From: Flexilinea sp.
GTDB lineage: Bacteria > Chloroflexota > Anaerolineae > Anaerolineales > Anaerolineaceae
DNA length: 64,000 nt
Reading direction: 5' to 3'
Assembly (NCBI GenBank): GCA_026645735.1
Contig: JAPKMT010000008.1
Coordinates: 1-64,000 of the forward strand
In this document: one piece after another, positions 17,190 through 26,503 of the stretch
Numbering within the stretch: position 1 is the stretch's first letter
Layout of the letters: every line of letters starts with the position of its first letter
Notes under the pieces: generated by a model
The model's input: only the letters and a program-made list of their open reading frames with translations
Database searches by the model: none
Told to the model about the DNA's origin: nothing
Translations under genes and position numbers: made by a program

Positions 17190-20100
17190 TCAAGGTACTG
17201 TTGCTTTGAAATCATCAAAAGCGATCCGATAAGGATTCTTTTCGTCCACCTCATCCATTGATACAGCAAATAGGATAGCTTTACCAAAACCGAGGTCAGA
17301 ATCCGAGATTTCTGCTTCCTTTTGTCCATTGATTTCTAAAATGAGGTTACTTCCCTTACAAGAAAAGGTAATTTTTTCAGTGATTTCACCACCATATAAT
17401 GCATCCGTCTGAATCCAGTCTGTCAGATACAAAGAGTTTCCAGCTGCTTTTTTGTAGAAACGATATACTCCACCTCCCGCAGCATCCGGAATGATCGTCA
17501 CCGAATAAAAATTATTAGGATCATTCTCCCGGCAGAAAAAGCCAAAACCGCCCAATCCAGGCGTCTCAACTTTTACATCAACAGAAATCGTGGTATTCAT
17601 AAAAAGCCCGGTAAAATTCCAGGGGACTTCTGCCGAAACATACTTATTTGGTTTTGCAATCTCAAAAACGAGCGCTTCATTCTCTCTGAAAAATGAACCA
17701 TTCGACAATTCTGACACGATTTTCCAGTTATTCGTTTCTGTTGAAAAATCATCCGTAAACCACTGCTCGACTTCTGGTGAAGGGGAAGGTTCGACGGGAT
17801 TCGTTACAGACTGATCCGAAGTTGTCTGCGCGACTTCCGCTATCTGAGCCTTTGCAGAAGCTTGAGCCTCGGTTGAATCGGCTCTCATTTCGGAGCTCGA
17901 TGGCTGTTGAACTTCGTTTTCCGGCATATCGTCCCTGGTCAATTTTTCAATTTTGTACGTCACTTCAAGCGGTGTCAGGATAGCTGCATTGATTGTATTG
18001 ATGACTTGAAAAACAGGAACAACAGGCTCAGAAATTTGTTCGATATACCCTTTGTCAATTTGAATCCATTCACCATTCACATCAATATAAGCAGTAATCA
18101 CACCCGCTTTGCGTAACAAACGTAATTTGCCTTCATCCCCGATAGCATCCATCACGTTCCAGGATACTTCCCGGATATGTTTATAATCAATCTTTGTTTC
18201 ATACTTATGGCCATAATCCGTCTGGAATGCACCGACACTGATGCGTTTAAATTTGTCTAACACCCCATTGACAGGAATCCCTTCAACATTTTCTACTGCC
18301 ATAAAGAAAGCACGACTTTCCCCGGGCTGGTGTTCCGGCATTTCAGTTTTATACGAAGCGATCAGCTCAAAGTCTCCGGATAATATTTCGCCTAAATATG
18401 CGCTCGCCTCTCCGAAAACAGACCCATCCAGTTTTAAATTTACGGTGGATTTATCAATGATTTCAACACTTCCCTGACTGGAAACAACATCCCATGCAGC
18501 CTGTGGAAAAGAATTTAGAGGTCCGCTGATCAGGCTGATCTCGGACAGTGTGCCTTTTGCAACAGCCGGTTCGCCCGGCCATTGTCCGCCATAGATAAAA
18601 GTCCATCCGGTATATAAAGTTTCTGGCGCATTGGTTTGCGTCCTTGATGAAAGATTCCAGGTTACGCCATCATCGATACTCCAATACGTGTTAAAGATAT
18701 CTCCACGGCGGGTCATCCGTAGCAATACCGGTAAATCCTGAATCTCTTTACTGCTATTTGAATTAATATCATTAAATATTCGCAATACGCTCCGCCCTCC
18801 TTCCCGGCGCCAGCCGCTGCCAATCTGGAGCGTATGAGCGAACAATGAATCTTCAGGAACCTGTCCTGCGAGAAATCCAAAAAACGATTCAGGAGCATAA
18901 ATCATGAAGTCCAGTGTCACCCATCGGTCATTGGGTCCAATTACCAACGCTCGTGCCTGAAGGTCAAAATCACCGGTCACTTTATGCATAAAAACCGGAG
19001 CGTTATCACAATAAGCCCCAATGCAGTCGCCATGCGGAACATCAATCTCAGTAACGTTATTTGTCACTTGGATCGTTGCGTTATAACCGGGATCCTGCCA
19101 GATCCAGTCATGGTCTAAAGGATCTGATTCGGATGGTCCGCTCACCATCCCGGCTGGTTCAGGGATATCATCACCGATGAAAATATCCCATGGTCTTAAT
19201 CCATGGTAATTCGTCGTTTCGCTGTTTCCCAAAGGAAAATCCATAACAACCCCAGAATCCAGATTAATCATTTTTCCTGTGTCGACAGCGGTTTGTGTCC
19301 CATCCGGAAAAGTAACCGTGACACTTCCATTATAGACATGCACAGTATGCTCATTCGCCCAGTCTGAAACATAACTGACTACGAAAAAATCAGTTCCGTT
19401 GCGAACGATCCTGTTGTCGCCAACCTTTACCACAATCGGTTTACCCCCCTGATCAGGGCTGGTAAACCGAATTCTTCCTTTTTCCAACCGCACAACCGGC
19501 ATGCCAGACGCATCGATATCAAATGAAACTGCAGACTCCCTTTGAACGGTCAGTCTCGTTCCGTCTTCTAAAACCAAAACTGCCGGACTGTTTGATGTGG
19601 TCAGTTTATCTCCCGCATTAAAATTCTCACCGGCGGATGCAACTGAATCATTCTTAGCGGCCAGGATTTCAAGGGATGCGCTGTATCCCTGTCCAAAACA
19701 AGCGCCGGACAACGGTCCGCTTCCAGCCGGAGCTCCAATCACAATCCTGATCTTCCCTGCCCCTGGAATATCAAATTCCTGCTGCAAATCCGAGTCTTCA
19801 TTCTGACCGGATAATCCAGCAATTTCCTGTTCTTTTCCGAAAGATTTCCCGATTTTCTGGGTAAAATATACGCGCATCGATGAGTTCCAGTTATAGAGAG
19901 ACCATGTTTGTTGAACCGGTGGACTGCCCTTTATCACTGCCTTCGCTTTGGCCCCTCCTGAGACATCAAATGGACCAAAAACCTGGGCTGGATCACACGG
20001 CTGATCGACGCCATGTTCTGCAAAACTGCCTCCTCCGGACCAAAGCATCCCGGGGGACATGGGAGGATTCTTGACAGTAATGGAAGCGCCTGAACCGAGT

Positions 20101-22265
20101 TTCAACACGGCTATGGGAGGTTTCTTATTCTCTTCAGGAGGAAATACTTTTTGAAAATTGGCATAGTATTCTTTCATCGCCTTCATATAGTCTTCGTGTG
20201 ATCCCTGGAGTAATCTCGAGACAATATAATAGATGATGTCTGGATTCTGCGGCAATCCATCTTTTTCCAACTGTGCCCGAATCATCGCATATTTTTGCAG
20301 CCAGACAGCAAGTTTTGCATTGCATTCCTTTTCATAATAAAGACAAAGATGATCTACCTCCAGAGGCCTGTCAGTAAGTTCCACGTGATTATGGCGCAGC
20401 CAGGTTTTCAATTGTTCCAAATTTCGGAGATTTTCAGCCTTTATTTTTTCAGTTTGAATCCGCCTGGAAAAATATTCTCTGATGGCAGCAGTTATTTCCT
20501 CATCGGTGATATTTGGATTTTCCTCCCGCATTTCGATGGCCACCTGACGTAAACCGCCCTGTTCCAATTTTCCGGGAGCAATTCCATACGTATTCAACAT
20601 CTCATCAATTCTGCCGTCATATTCGGCGACGAGTTCATGAAACATATTTTCGAGCACATTGTTCTTATACGCCGAAATGCCCAAATTGATCACACCGGCA
20701 GATAACCGCGCAACAATGTCTACCGCAACGGCCACCGGATAGCCAAATTCCAGCAATTCGATAAAAGCTTGTCCGCCTGCAGACATGTAACCGATCGATT
20801 CTCCTCTTTGTTTACCCTCCTGATAGGCTGAATAAATCGCATAACCGGCAAAAAGCGCGTTGGCCGTAAACCCCAGCGCTTTAAATGATTTTTCGGCAAA
20901 TCCTTCAACGGCTTCATCCGCTCCGTGTATAAGTGCTTTCTCAGAATCGTTTAATTGGTCATAGGATCGTCCAAATACATCCATCGCTCTTTCGTTAAAA
21001 TAGGTAGTTCCAAAAACTCGTTGGGAAACCCGTTCTTTAAATACTTTTGTCATTTCGCTGATTTCCTGATATTCGTACTTTCCCAATTTTTGTATTGCAA
21101 TTCCTTCCACCTCATTGAAATAACCGGGAGGCAGGTTGGCCATTGCTGCGGCCAGTTCCGAAGCAAGTTTTTCGGTTTGTTTTCCGGATGACATCAGATC
21201 CAGAAAAGTTTCAGCAACTTTTTTGGACATGTTTTTATTGAGCTGATTCATTCCGTTTAAATAGTGTTCCGCTACGTCTTCAGCGGACATTCCGGTCCGT
21301 CTCATCATTTCATTGATTGCATCTTCGGGGGTAATACCGGGTGTTTCAAAAATCCTTGCCAGCCCAACCAGTTCCTGTTCCGCAGAAGTCAGTTTTCCTC
21401 CGGCTAATTCGTAAGCCTGAAGATTCCGTAAATCATATTTAAAAGTTTTCAATACTTTTTCGCTTTCGGAATACTCTTTGGATACCAGGATACTCTCACG
21501 AAATTTTATATTATCACTTGCAAAACCGAATGCATTAACCGCAGTCAATGCTTTCGGCTGCTCACCTGCCAACTTCACATAACTGACATCTCCCAGCGTA
21601 TCAGCAATCGGGTTATATACCCAGCATTTCGGATTATCGTTGTAAAGTTTATTTTCCAGCCAGATATTGCCGCCTTGTGTATTGTATTTTTCATAATTCG
21701 CTGCTGCCTCAACACGATCCCCCCAGGTTTCAATTTTCGTTGGATCCAATACATGAACACCCGCATCATTCGGATCGATTTTCCATTTTTGCATAAATTT
21801 TTCAGAAAAATCTTCAACCGCACCACTCGCATTGCTTCCTTGAGGAATAAAATCATAGTCGCTCTTTCCAGGGATAAATTTTCCTCCCGGTTCACCCCGT
21901 TGTCCTAAAGTTCCAACCGGAATAATGTGACTCAATTTGCTCCCTTGATTCAGCGAGACATCGCGCCAGGTTTCTCTGCACATGCGATAAAGATGATTAT
22001 CGAGCGCCTCGACAGTATTGCGACTGATTGTGCTGCCTTTGGCATTCACCAAATTTTCATATTCTTTATATTTCGAAAGAACTTTTAATGCTGCATCCTG
22101 ACTGCCCCCAGGAGTATTAAGCATCGATGTTTCGAACTCTTGGATGAGGATAGTCAGATCATCCGCTGCCTGAACTGCGAACGACACAGGGAAAATCATG
22201 CAAAAAATCAGCAGAACATTGATGACACAATAGATTTTTCGATTACAGCCGGAATGTCTGAGCAT
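17190..22265 (-). CDS. Giant secreted multidomain protein with FecR-type and LamG/DUF1349-like domains
   Basis: 1691 residues; AAGGTG precedes the ATG. A signal peptide ends near VQA (residue 33). Residues 34-720 are mostly helical and of unknown family; within them VGTLGQ (117-122) and GKSDYDF (133-139) recall a nucleotidyltransferase active site, and about 465-530 is hydrophobic. Residues 880-1000 are a FecR-like beta domain (AGDKLTTSNSPAVLVLEDGT, KGRIRFTSP, GTDFFVVSY, VYNGSVTVTF). Residues about 1050-1255 resemble DUF1349/concanavalin folds, 1265-1480 is a related beta region, a Ser/Glu-rich linker follows, and 1555-1690 is a LamG-like domain opening FTDDFSTETNNW. It is probably exported and binds glycans or the cell surface. 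It stands alone, divergent from the xylo-oligosaccharide regulator. Confidence 0.85.
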   Translation of the reverse strand: MLRHSGCNRKIYCVINVLLIFCMIFPVSFAVQAADDLTILIQEFETSMLNTPGGSQDAALKVLSKYKEYENLVNAKGSTISRNTVEALDNHLYRMCRETWRDVSLNQGSKLSHIIPVGTLGQRGEPGGKFIPGKSDYDFIPQGSNASGAVEDFSEKFMQKWKIDPNDAGVHVLDPTKIETWGDRVEAAANYEKYNTQGGNIWLENKLYNDNPKCWVYNPIADTLGDVSYVKLAGEQPKALTAVNAFGFASDNIKFRESILVSKEYSESEKVLKTFKYDLRNLQAYELAGGKLTSAEQELVGLARIFETPGITPEDAINEMMRRTGMSAEDVAEHYLNGMNQLNKNMSKKVAETFLDLMSSGKQTEKLASELAAAMANLPPGYFNEVEGIAIQKLGKYEYQEISEMTKVFKERVSQRVFGTTYFNERAMDVFGRSYDQLNDSEKALIHGADEAVEGFAEKSFKALGFTANALFAGYAIYSAYQEGKQRGESIGYMSAGGQAFIELLEFGYPVAVAVDIVARLSAGVINLGISAYKNNVLENMFHELVAEYDGRIDEMLNTYGIAPGKLEQGGLRQVAIEMREENPNITDEEITAAIREYFSRRIQTEKIKAENLRNLEQLKTWLRHNHVELTDRPLEVDHLCLYYEKECNAKLAVWLQKYAMIRAQLEKDGLPQNPDIIYYIVSRLLQGSHEDYMKAMKEYYANFQKVFPPEENKKPPIAVLKLGSGASITVKNPPMSPGMLWSGGGSFAEHGVDQPCDPAQVFGPFDVSGGAKAKAVIKGSPPVQQTWSLYNWNSSMRVYFTQKIGKSFGKEQEIAGLSGQNEDSDLQQEFDIPGAGKIRIVIGAPAGSGPLSGACFGQGYSASLEILAAKNDSVASAGENFNAGDKLTTSNSPAVLVLEDGTRLTVQRESAVSFDIDASGMPVVRLEKGRIRFTSPDQGGKPIVVKVGDNRIVRNGTDFFVVSYVSDWANEHTVHVYNGSVTVTFPDGTQTAVDTGKMINLDSGVVMDFPLGNSETTNYHGLRPWDIFIGDDIPEPAGMVSGPSESDPLDHDWIWQDPGYNATIQVTNNVTEIDVPHGDCIGAYCDNAPVFMHKVTGDFDLQARALVIGPNDRWVTLDFMIYAPESFFGFLAGQVPEDSLFAHTLQIGSGWRREGGRSVLRIFNDINSNSSKEIQDLPVLLRMTRRGDIFNTYWSIDDGVTWNLSSRTQTNAPETLYTGWTFIYGGQWPGEPAVAKGTLSEISLISGPLNSFPQAAWDVVSSQGSVEIIDKSTVNLKLDGSVFGEASAYLGEILSGDFELIASYKTEMPEHQPGESRAFFMAVENVEGIPVNGVLDKFKRISVGAFQTDYGHKYETKIDYKHIREVSWNVMDAIGDEGKLRLLRKAGVITAYIDVNGEWIQIDKGYIEQISEPVVPVFQVINTINAAILTPLEVTYKIEKLTRDDMPENEVQQPSSSEMRADSTEAQASAKAQIAEVAQTTSDQSVTNPVEPSPSPEVEQWFTDDFSTETNNWKIVSELSNGSFFRENEALVFEIAKPNKYVSAEVPWNFTGLFMNTTISVDVKVETPGLGGFGFFCRENDPNNFYSVTIIPDAAGGGVYRFYKKAAGNSLYLTDWIQTDALYGGEITEKITFSCKGSNLILEINGQKEAEISDSDLGFGKAILFAVSMDEVDEKNPYRIAFDDFKATVP

Positions 22266-22623
22266 AATAACACCTTACAATCGGTATTTCCAAATTTTTG
22301 AAAGGGAAATGCTTTTTCCTGCATTTTCCACAAATCAAAATAATCTATAACAATAATTTCCTGAGAAAATTCGAGATATTCGCTTCATTTTCTAAAATAA
22401 TGCGTAAAAAGTTCTGAATAATAAAAATTCTTATCTATAGTATAGGTATTTTTATGTGCTTTCCAACAACAGATTTCATTATTATTTTCGAGAAAAAAAT
22501 TTTGATTTCGAAATAACAATATGCAATTGCAGTGTATCAAATCTTTAGTGGGAAAATATCATTCGTAGACAAATCGCGATTGGTAAAAGAATTTTTATGG
22601 AATTAAAACAGGATAAATTACTC
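22266..22623. other. Intergenic region, AT-rich
   Basis: No gene is visible. The 5' end of the giant secreted protein's transcript must lie here on the minus strand, but no convincing promoter could be picked. A weak HCR-like scrap may be present around 22285-22330. Confidence 0.4.
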
Positions 22624-22652
22624 TTGACATTATTAAAAAAAAGTTATACACT
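22624..22652 (+). promoter_or_regulatory. Promoter for the LacI-type regulator gene
   Basis: TTGACA at 22624-22629 and TACACT at 22647-22652, spaced 17 nt, fit a housekeeping sigma promoter; the alternative hexamer TATACA overlaps at 22645. The predicted transcript start coincides with the operator at 22658. Confidence 0.6.
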
Positions 22653-22657
22653 TTTTA

Positions 22658-22671
22658 TGGAAACGCTTCAA
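22658..22671 (+). promoter_or_regulatory. LacI-family operator O1
   Basis: TGGAAACGCTTCAA has the GAAACGCTTC palindromic core with central CG typical of LacI-family sites (compare the cre consensus TGWAANCGNTNWCA). It lies at the predicted +1 of the promoter at 22624, the classic position for repression. Confidence 0.7.
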
Positions 22672-22845
22672 TTTAGTTTGATATGATTTTTACAAATGGT
22701 AAAAATAACAAAATTCATGTTATCAAATTTTTTACTTTTGAAGTGTTTCGAAGAAAAAAAACCGACAAGAATTTATCATCAGCCTCAATAATTAATCATT
22801 TTCTTCAGATTTTTCTTTTATGCAGTTATTTTTTCTCTCAAGGAA

Positions 22846-22859
22846 TGTAAACGCTTCCA
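22846..22859 (+). promoter_or_regulatory. LacI-family operator O2, between Shine-Dalgarno and start codon
   Basis: TGTAAACGCTTCCA shares the AAACGCTTC core with the site at 22658 and ends one base before the ATG at 22861. The Shine-Dalgarno AAGGA is at 22840-22844. Two sites 188 nt apart would allow looping and negative autoregulation. Confidence 0.7.
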
Positions 22860-22860
22860 A

Positions 22861-23892
22861 ATGAACAAAATCTCAAAAAAAATCACAATTGTAGATGTAG
22901 CATCCGAAGCTCAAGTCTCTTTTGGTACGGTTTCCAGAGTCATCAATAATGATATCCATGTCAAACCGGAAACAAGAGAAAGGGTTCTGCAAACCATGGA
23001 AAGGTTGAATTATGTGGTTAACCGCCAGGCGCAAAAATTAGCCGGCGGACGATCGAATGTTATTGGTTTATTAGTTCCGGATTTGGGTACAGGATATATT
23101 GGAGAAATTATTCGAGGGATCGATTCTGAACTAACGCTATCGGATTATGACTTAATGTTGTATACAACACACCGCACTGCGAGCAAAGAGGCCGGGTATG
23201 TCTTTTCGCTTGCACAAGATATGGTCGACGGTATTTTGCTTGTTTTACCTCGGAATCCAGTCGACTATACCGGCACTTTGGCAAAAAAAAAATTCCCCTT
23301 TGTTTTAATCGATCACCAGGGAACGGGCGAAAATTGTCCCGCCGTTGGTGCCTCCAATTGGCAGGGGGCTTTTAATGCCACTGATTATCTGATTCAACTC
23401 GGCCATAAACGGATCGGCTTCATCACAGGATCCCTCGATTTAGGTGCCGCGATCGACAGATTGGAAGGATACAAGACGGCATTGCGCACCCATCATATCC
23501 ATATCGATCCAGTGTTAATTTTTGAAGGGACCTTTGAACAGCCGGATGGATATACGGGGACAGCCCAATTTCTTGATTTAAAAAGTCCCCCCACGGCAAT
23601 TTTTGCATCCAATGATTGCATGGCGATGGGGGTCATCGACGCAGTCCGTGATCACGGGATGAAGATCCCTGACGATATTTCTGTTATTGGATTTGATGAT
23701 ATACCACAGGCTTCCTTAGTAAGGCCGGCGCTTACAACCGTTCAGCAACCGCTTGAACAAATGGGCAGAATGGCTGCACAAATGCTTTTCGAAATATTGA
23801 AAAACCCGGACAGCAAACCTGACCGGATTCAACTGCCAACGCAGTTAATGATCAGAGATTCAACGGCAAAATTAAAAGGCAGTTCTGGCTAA
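22861..23892 (+). CDS. LacI-family regulator of the xylo-oligosaccharide locus
   Basis: 343 residues. The N-terminal helix-turn-helix is ITIVDVASEAQVSFGTVSRV with the hinge helix RQAQKLAGGRSN, followed by a periplasmic-binding-type effector domain (NVIGLLVPDLG, DGILLVLPRNP, GHKRIGFITG, FASNDCMAMG, ISVIGFDD). It sits directly upstream of the sugar transporter and glycosidase genes and has two matching operators in its own leader, so it most likely senses a xylo-oligosaccharide or xylose-type ligand and represses the locus and itself. The effector is inferred from the enzymes, not from the protein. Confidence 0.93.
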   Translation: MNKISKKITIVDVASEAQVSFGTVSRVINNDIHVKPETRERVLQTMERLNYVVNRQAQKLAGGRSNVIGLLVPDLGTGYIGEIIRGIDSELTLSDYDLMLYTTHRTASKEAGYVFSLAQDMVDGILLVLPRNPVDYTGTLAKKKFPFVLIDHQGTGENCPAVGASNWQGAFNATDYLIQLGHKRIGFITGSLDLGAAIDRLEGYKTALRTHHIHIDPVLIFEGTFEQPDGYTGTAQFLDLKSPPTAIFASNDCMAMGVIDAVRDHGMKIPDDISVIGFDDIPQASLVRPALTTVQQPLEQMGRMAAQMLFEILKNPDSKPDRIQLPTQLMIRDSTAKLKGSSG

Positions 23893-23919
23893 CCTCGAAG
23901 TCATACCAAAACTGCCTTT
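23876..23919 (+). terminator. Hairpin at the end of the regulator gene
   Basis: AAAGGCAGTT at the last codons of the regulator pairs with AACTGCCTTT (10 bp) across a loop of about 24 nt. Only three T follow, so it may be a weak terminator or a processing/stability element separating the regulator from the transporter genes. Confidence 0.5.
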
Positions 23920-24045
23920 CGTCTGTGGAATCCCTTCGTAGAAAGGAGGTCCGACAGGGACAAATTATAACCGAATCGTATTTGTAGTATGTTCGATCAG
24001 TAAAAATCAGGATTTTTTAAAGAGTTAAATGTAAGGAGAAAGATA

Positions 24046-25317
24046 ATGACCCGTAAGTTAAGTGTAATTCTAAGCCTCGTGCTTGTTTGTGTTTTTGCAG
24101 TTTCCTCCGCAGCATATGCGGCAGACAAAGTCACCGTCCGCTGGTGGCATATTTTCACAGAAGAATCTCAAAAAGCGGTTTGTCAAAAATTTGCGGATGA
24201 TTATATGGCAGCGAATCCGGATGTAACGATTGAAATGACTGTCATGGAAAATGAAGCCTTCAAGACAAAATTGACCACCGTCATGCAGGGCGGAAACCCG
24301 CCGGATATCATCCATAGTTGGGGTGGTGGCGTCCTCAATGATTATGCAAAAGCAGGTCTGTTGCGCGATATTACCGCTGATCTTGACAAAGATGGATGGA
24401 GAGACCTATACGGTGCAGGCGCTTTGGAAACCTATGGCGCCGGCGGCAAAAATTATGGAATTCCCAATGACATGGGAATGATCGGTTTTTGGTACAACAC
24501 CGAACTCTTTGAAAAAGCCGGTATTAAAGCTGTTCCCACAACCTGGAGTGAATTTTTAGCGGATGTGCAACTTTTGAAAGATTCCGGAACCATCCCCATT
24601 GCTGTCGCCGGTCAGGACAAATGGCCTGCCATGTATTACTGGACCTATTTAGCATCCCGTATTGGCGGAAAAGCTGCATTTGATGCGGCATATGACCGGA
24701 CTGGAAGTTTTGCGGATCCGACATTCGTTGAAGCCGGTTATAAGTTAAAAGAATTGATCGACATGGAACCTTTCCAGGATGGTTTTCTGGGATCGATTTA
24801 TAACGATGAAGGTGGATTGGTCGGTAACGGAAAAGCTGCCATGGAATTGATGGGACAATGGGCTCCAACCGTCCAGGCAGACAACAGTGTTGACAAAAAA
24901 GGACTCGGAGATAAATTGGGTTGGTTCCCATTCCCGGCCGTTGAAGGCGGAGCCGGCAGTGTGGCAGACGCCATGGGCGGCGGCGGCGGTTTTATCGTCG
25001 GTAAAGATGCGCCGGACGAAGCAATAGATTTCTTAAAATTTATCAACACTGCAGAAGCTCAGGCAACCATGGCCAAAGCCGGTATGGTCATTCCGTGCGC
25101 GAAAGGCGCTGAAGTCGGCTTGACGGATCCATTCAAACTGCAGATTAAAGCAGCCGTGGACAATGCTCCTTATTTCCAACTGTATTATGATCAGTTCCTC
25201 CCATCAGCAACGGCCCAGGTTATCAATGACAGTATCCAGGGGCTATTTGCCGGAACAATGACACCTGAAGAAGTTGCTCAGGCAATTGAAGACTCCGCTG
25301 CTGAAGAGCTCGGTTAA
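24046..25317 (+). CDS. Sugar ABC transporter binding protein (family 1), xylo-oligosaccharide type
   Basis: 423 residues; GGAGA lies before the ATG. A classic signal peptide ends at AYA (residue 25). The mature protein opens VTVRWWHIFTEES, a start common in family 1 solute-binding proteins such as the BxlE type, with PPDIIHSWGGG and GIPNDMGMIGFWYN as further family marks and the GGGGGFIVGKDAPDEAIDFL C-lobe. It captures an oligosaccharide outside the membrane for the two permeases downstream. No ATPase gene is present; a shared MsiK-like ATPase elsewhere is expected for this class. Xylan origin is inferred from GH43 and GH3. Confidence 0.93.
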   Translation: MTRKLSVILSLVLVCVFAVSSAAYAADKVTVRWWHIFTEESQKAVCQKFADDYMAANPDVTIEMTVMENEAFKTKLTTVMQGGNPPDIIHSWGGGVLNDYAKAGLLRDITADLDKDGWRDLYGAGALETYGAGGKNYGIPNDMGMIGFWYNTELFEKAGIKAVPTTWSEFLADVQLLKDSGTIPIAVAGQDKWPAMYYWTYLASRIGGKAAFDAAYDRTGSFADPTFVEAGYKLKELIDMEPFQDGFLGSIYNDEGGLVGNGKAAMELMGQWAPTVQADNSVDKKGLGDKLGWFPFPAVEGGAGSVADAMGGGGGFIVGKDAPDEAIDFLKFINTAEAQATMAKAGMVIPCAKGAEVGLTDPFKLQIKAAVDNAPYFQLYYDQFLPSATAQVINDSIQGLFAGTMTPEEVAQAIEDSAAEELG

Positions 25318-25337
25318 CAAATAAACGTTTGAATTCA

Positions 25338-25369
25338 GGGATCCAGTGAAATAAAAAATGCTGGATCCC
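25338..25369 (+). promoter_or_regulatory. Stem-loop after the binding-protein gene
   Basis: GGGATCCAG (25338-25346) pairs perfectly with CTGGATCCC (25361-25369) over a 14 nt A-rich loop. No T-run follows. Its place 20 nt after the binding-protein stop suits a 3' stabiliser or partial terminator that makes binding protein more abundant than permease. Confidence 0.75.
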
Positions 25370-25397
25370 CCAATTTTAAAAACGAATCAATCCGTAA

Positions 25398-25515
25398 GCA
25401 TAAATTCAAAATTTGTAGGAATACATATAAAGAGAAATTTTGTTGTTGTGCTATTTTTGATCGGAACGCAAAAACAACACAACAACAAAGAATTCTCCCA
25501 TATTCCGAATTGCTG
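25398..25515. repeat. HCR copy inside the sugar operon
   Basis: The right end is CCCATATTCCGAATTGCTG; the left end is degraded. Stem arms TTGTTGTTGTG (25440-25450) and CACAACAACAA (25478-25488) pair, with two mismatches further in and a loop around GATCGGAA. It lies between the binding-protein and permease genes and extends the permease frame upstream falsely. Confidence 0.88.
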
Positions 25516-25543
25516 CATCATAACCAGAACGAAGGAGGAACTC

Positions 25544-26491
25544 TTGAACGACTTGTTCATCGCCGGCAATCAACATAAATATATTCTGTCTCCTCAAAAA
25601 AGAAACCGGGACACGCTCACAGCATTGTTCTTCTTAATTCCAACACTGATTTTCTTTTTCATTTTCATTATTTACCCGATCATCCAATCGTTGTACTATA
25701 GCTTTTTTAATTGGAAAGGATTTGGTCCGGCAATAAATTTCGTTGGATTGCGCAATTATGAAAAAATCTTAACCGATTCAGTTTTTGCGAAAGCCGTAGG
25801 AAATGGCCTGTTAATTGTTGTGTTGTCGCTTATCGTACAACTTCCGATTTCCATTGCATTGGCAATCATGGTCCGAAATGACATGCCGGGAAGATCATTC
25901 TTCAGGACAATTTTCTTTATGCCTTTTGTGTTTTCTGAATCCATCGCCGGTATTATCTGGGTCAGTATGTTCAAACCGGACCCATCAATCGGCTTTTTAA
26001 ATGCGATCTGGACACTGATCCCCGGCGTAAAACCTCTGGAGTTTTTGGGTGACACGAGTCAGGTCATGATGTGTGTATTCATTGCCCTGACCTGGAAATA
26101 TCTCGGATTTCACATGCTTCTTTATATGGCCGGTCTTGCGAATATTCCGCGAGAAATCGAAGAGGCGGCAATTATTGACGGCGCCAGCAATTGGCAAATC
26201 ATCCGAAATGTAACCCTGCCACTACTAAGTACAACAATTCGTACTTCTGTCTATTTATCGGTTTTAGGTTCTCTACAGCAATTTGGTTTAATCTGGATCA
26301 TGAGCAAAGGAGGGCCGGTAAATGCCAGTGAAACAATGGCGATTTATATGTACCGCTTCGGATTTATGAGATTAGCCTTAGGGTACGGCTGCGCAGTCGG
26401 TGTTATTCTATTATTGATTTGTCTGATCTTTTCAGTTTCATATCAGCGTCTGGTAAAACAGCAAGACTATTTGGGCGGACTTTATTCATAG
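25544..26491 (+). CDS. Sugar ABC transporter permease, MalF-type
   Basis: 315 residues from a TTG at 25544, which has GAAGGAGG 5 nt upstream; the long frame from 25358 is repeat sequence and should not be annotated. Six membrane helices are visible, starting at LTALFFLIPTLIFFFIFIIY. The EAA loop that docks on the ATPase is EEAAIIDGASNWQIIRNVTL. It forms the membrane channel with the permease that follows 12 nt later. Confidence 0.92.
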   Translation: MNDLFIAGNQHKYILSPQKRNRDTLTALFFLIPTLIFFFIFIIYPIIQSLYYSFFNWKGFGPAINFVGLRNYEKILTDSVFAKAVGNGLLIVVLSLIVQLPISIALAIMVRNDMPGRSFFRTIFFMPFVFSESIAGIIWVSMFKPDPSIGFLNAIWTLIPGVKPLEFLGDTSQVMMCVFIALTWKYLGFHMLLYMAGLANIPREIEEAAIIDGASNWQIIRNVTLPLLSTTIRTSVYLSVLGSLQQFGLIWIMSKGGPVNASETMAIYMYRFGFMRLALGYGCAVGVILLLICLIFSVSYQRLVKQQDYLGGLYS

Positions 26492-26503
26492 GAAGGATGA
26501 TTC

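Noticed and set aside
25358..25543. Upstream ATG for the first sugar permease
   Set aside because: The frame crosses the GGATCC stem-loop and an HCR; TTG 25544 has a strong GAAGGAGG site.
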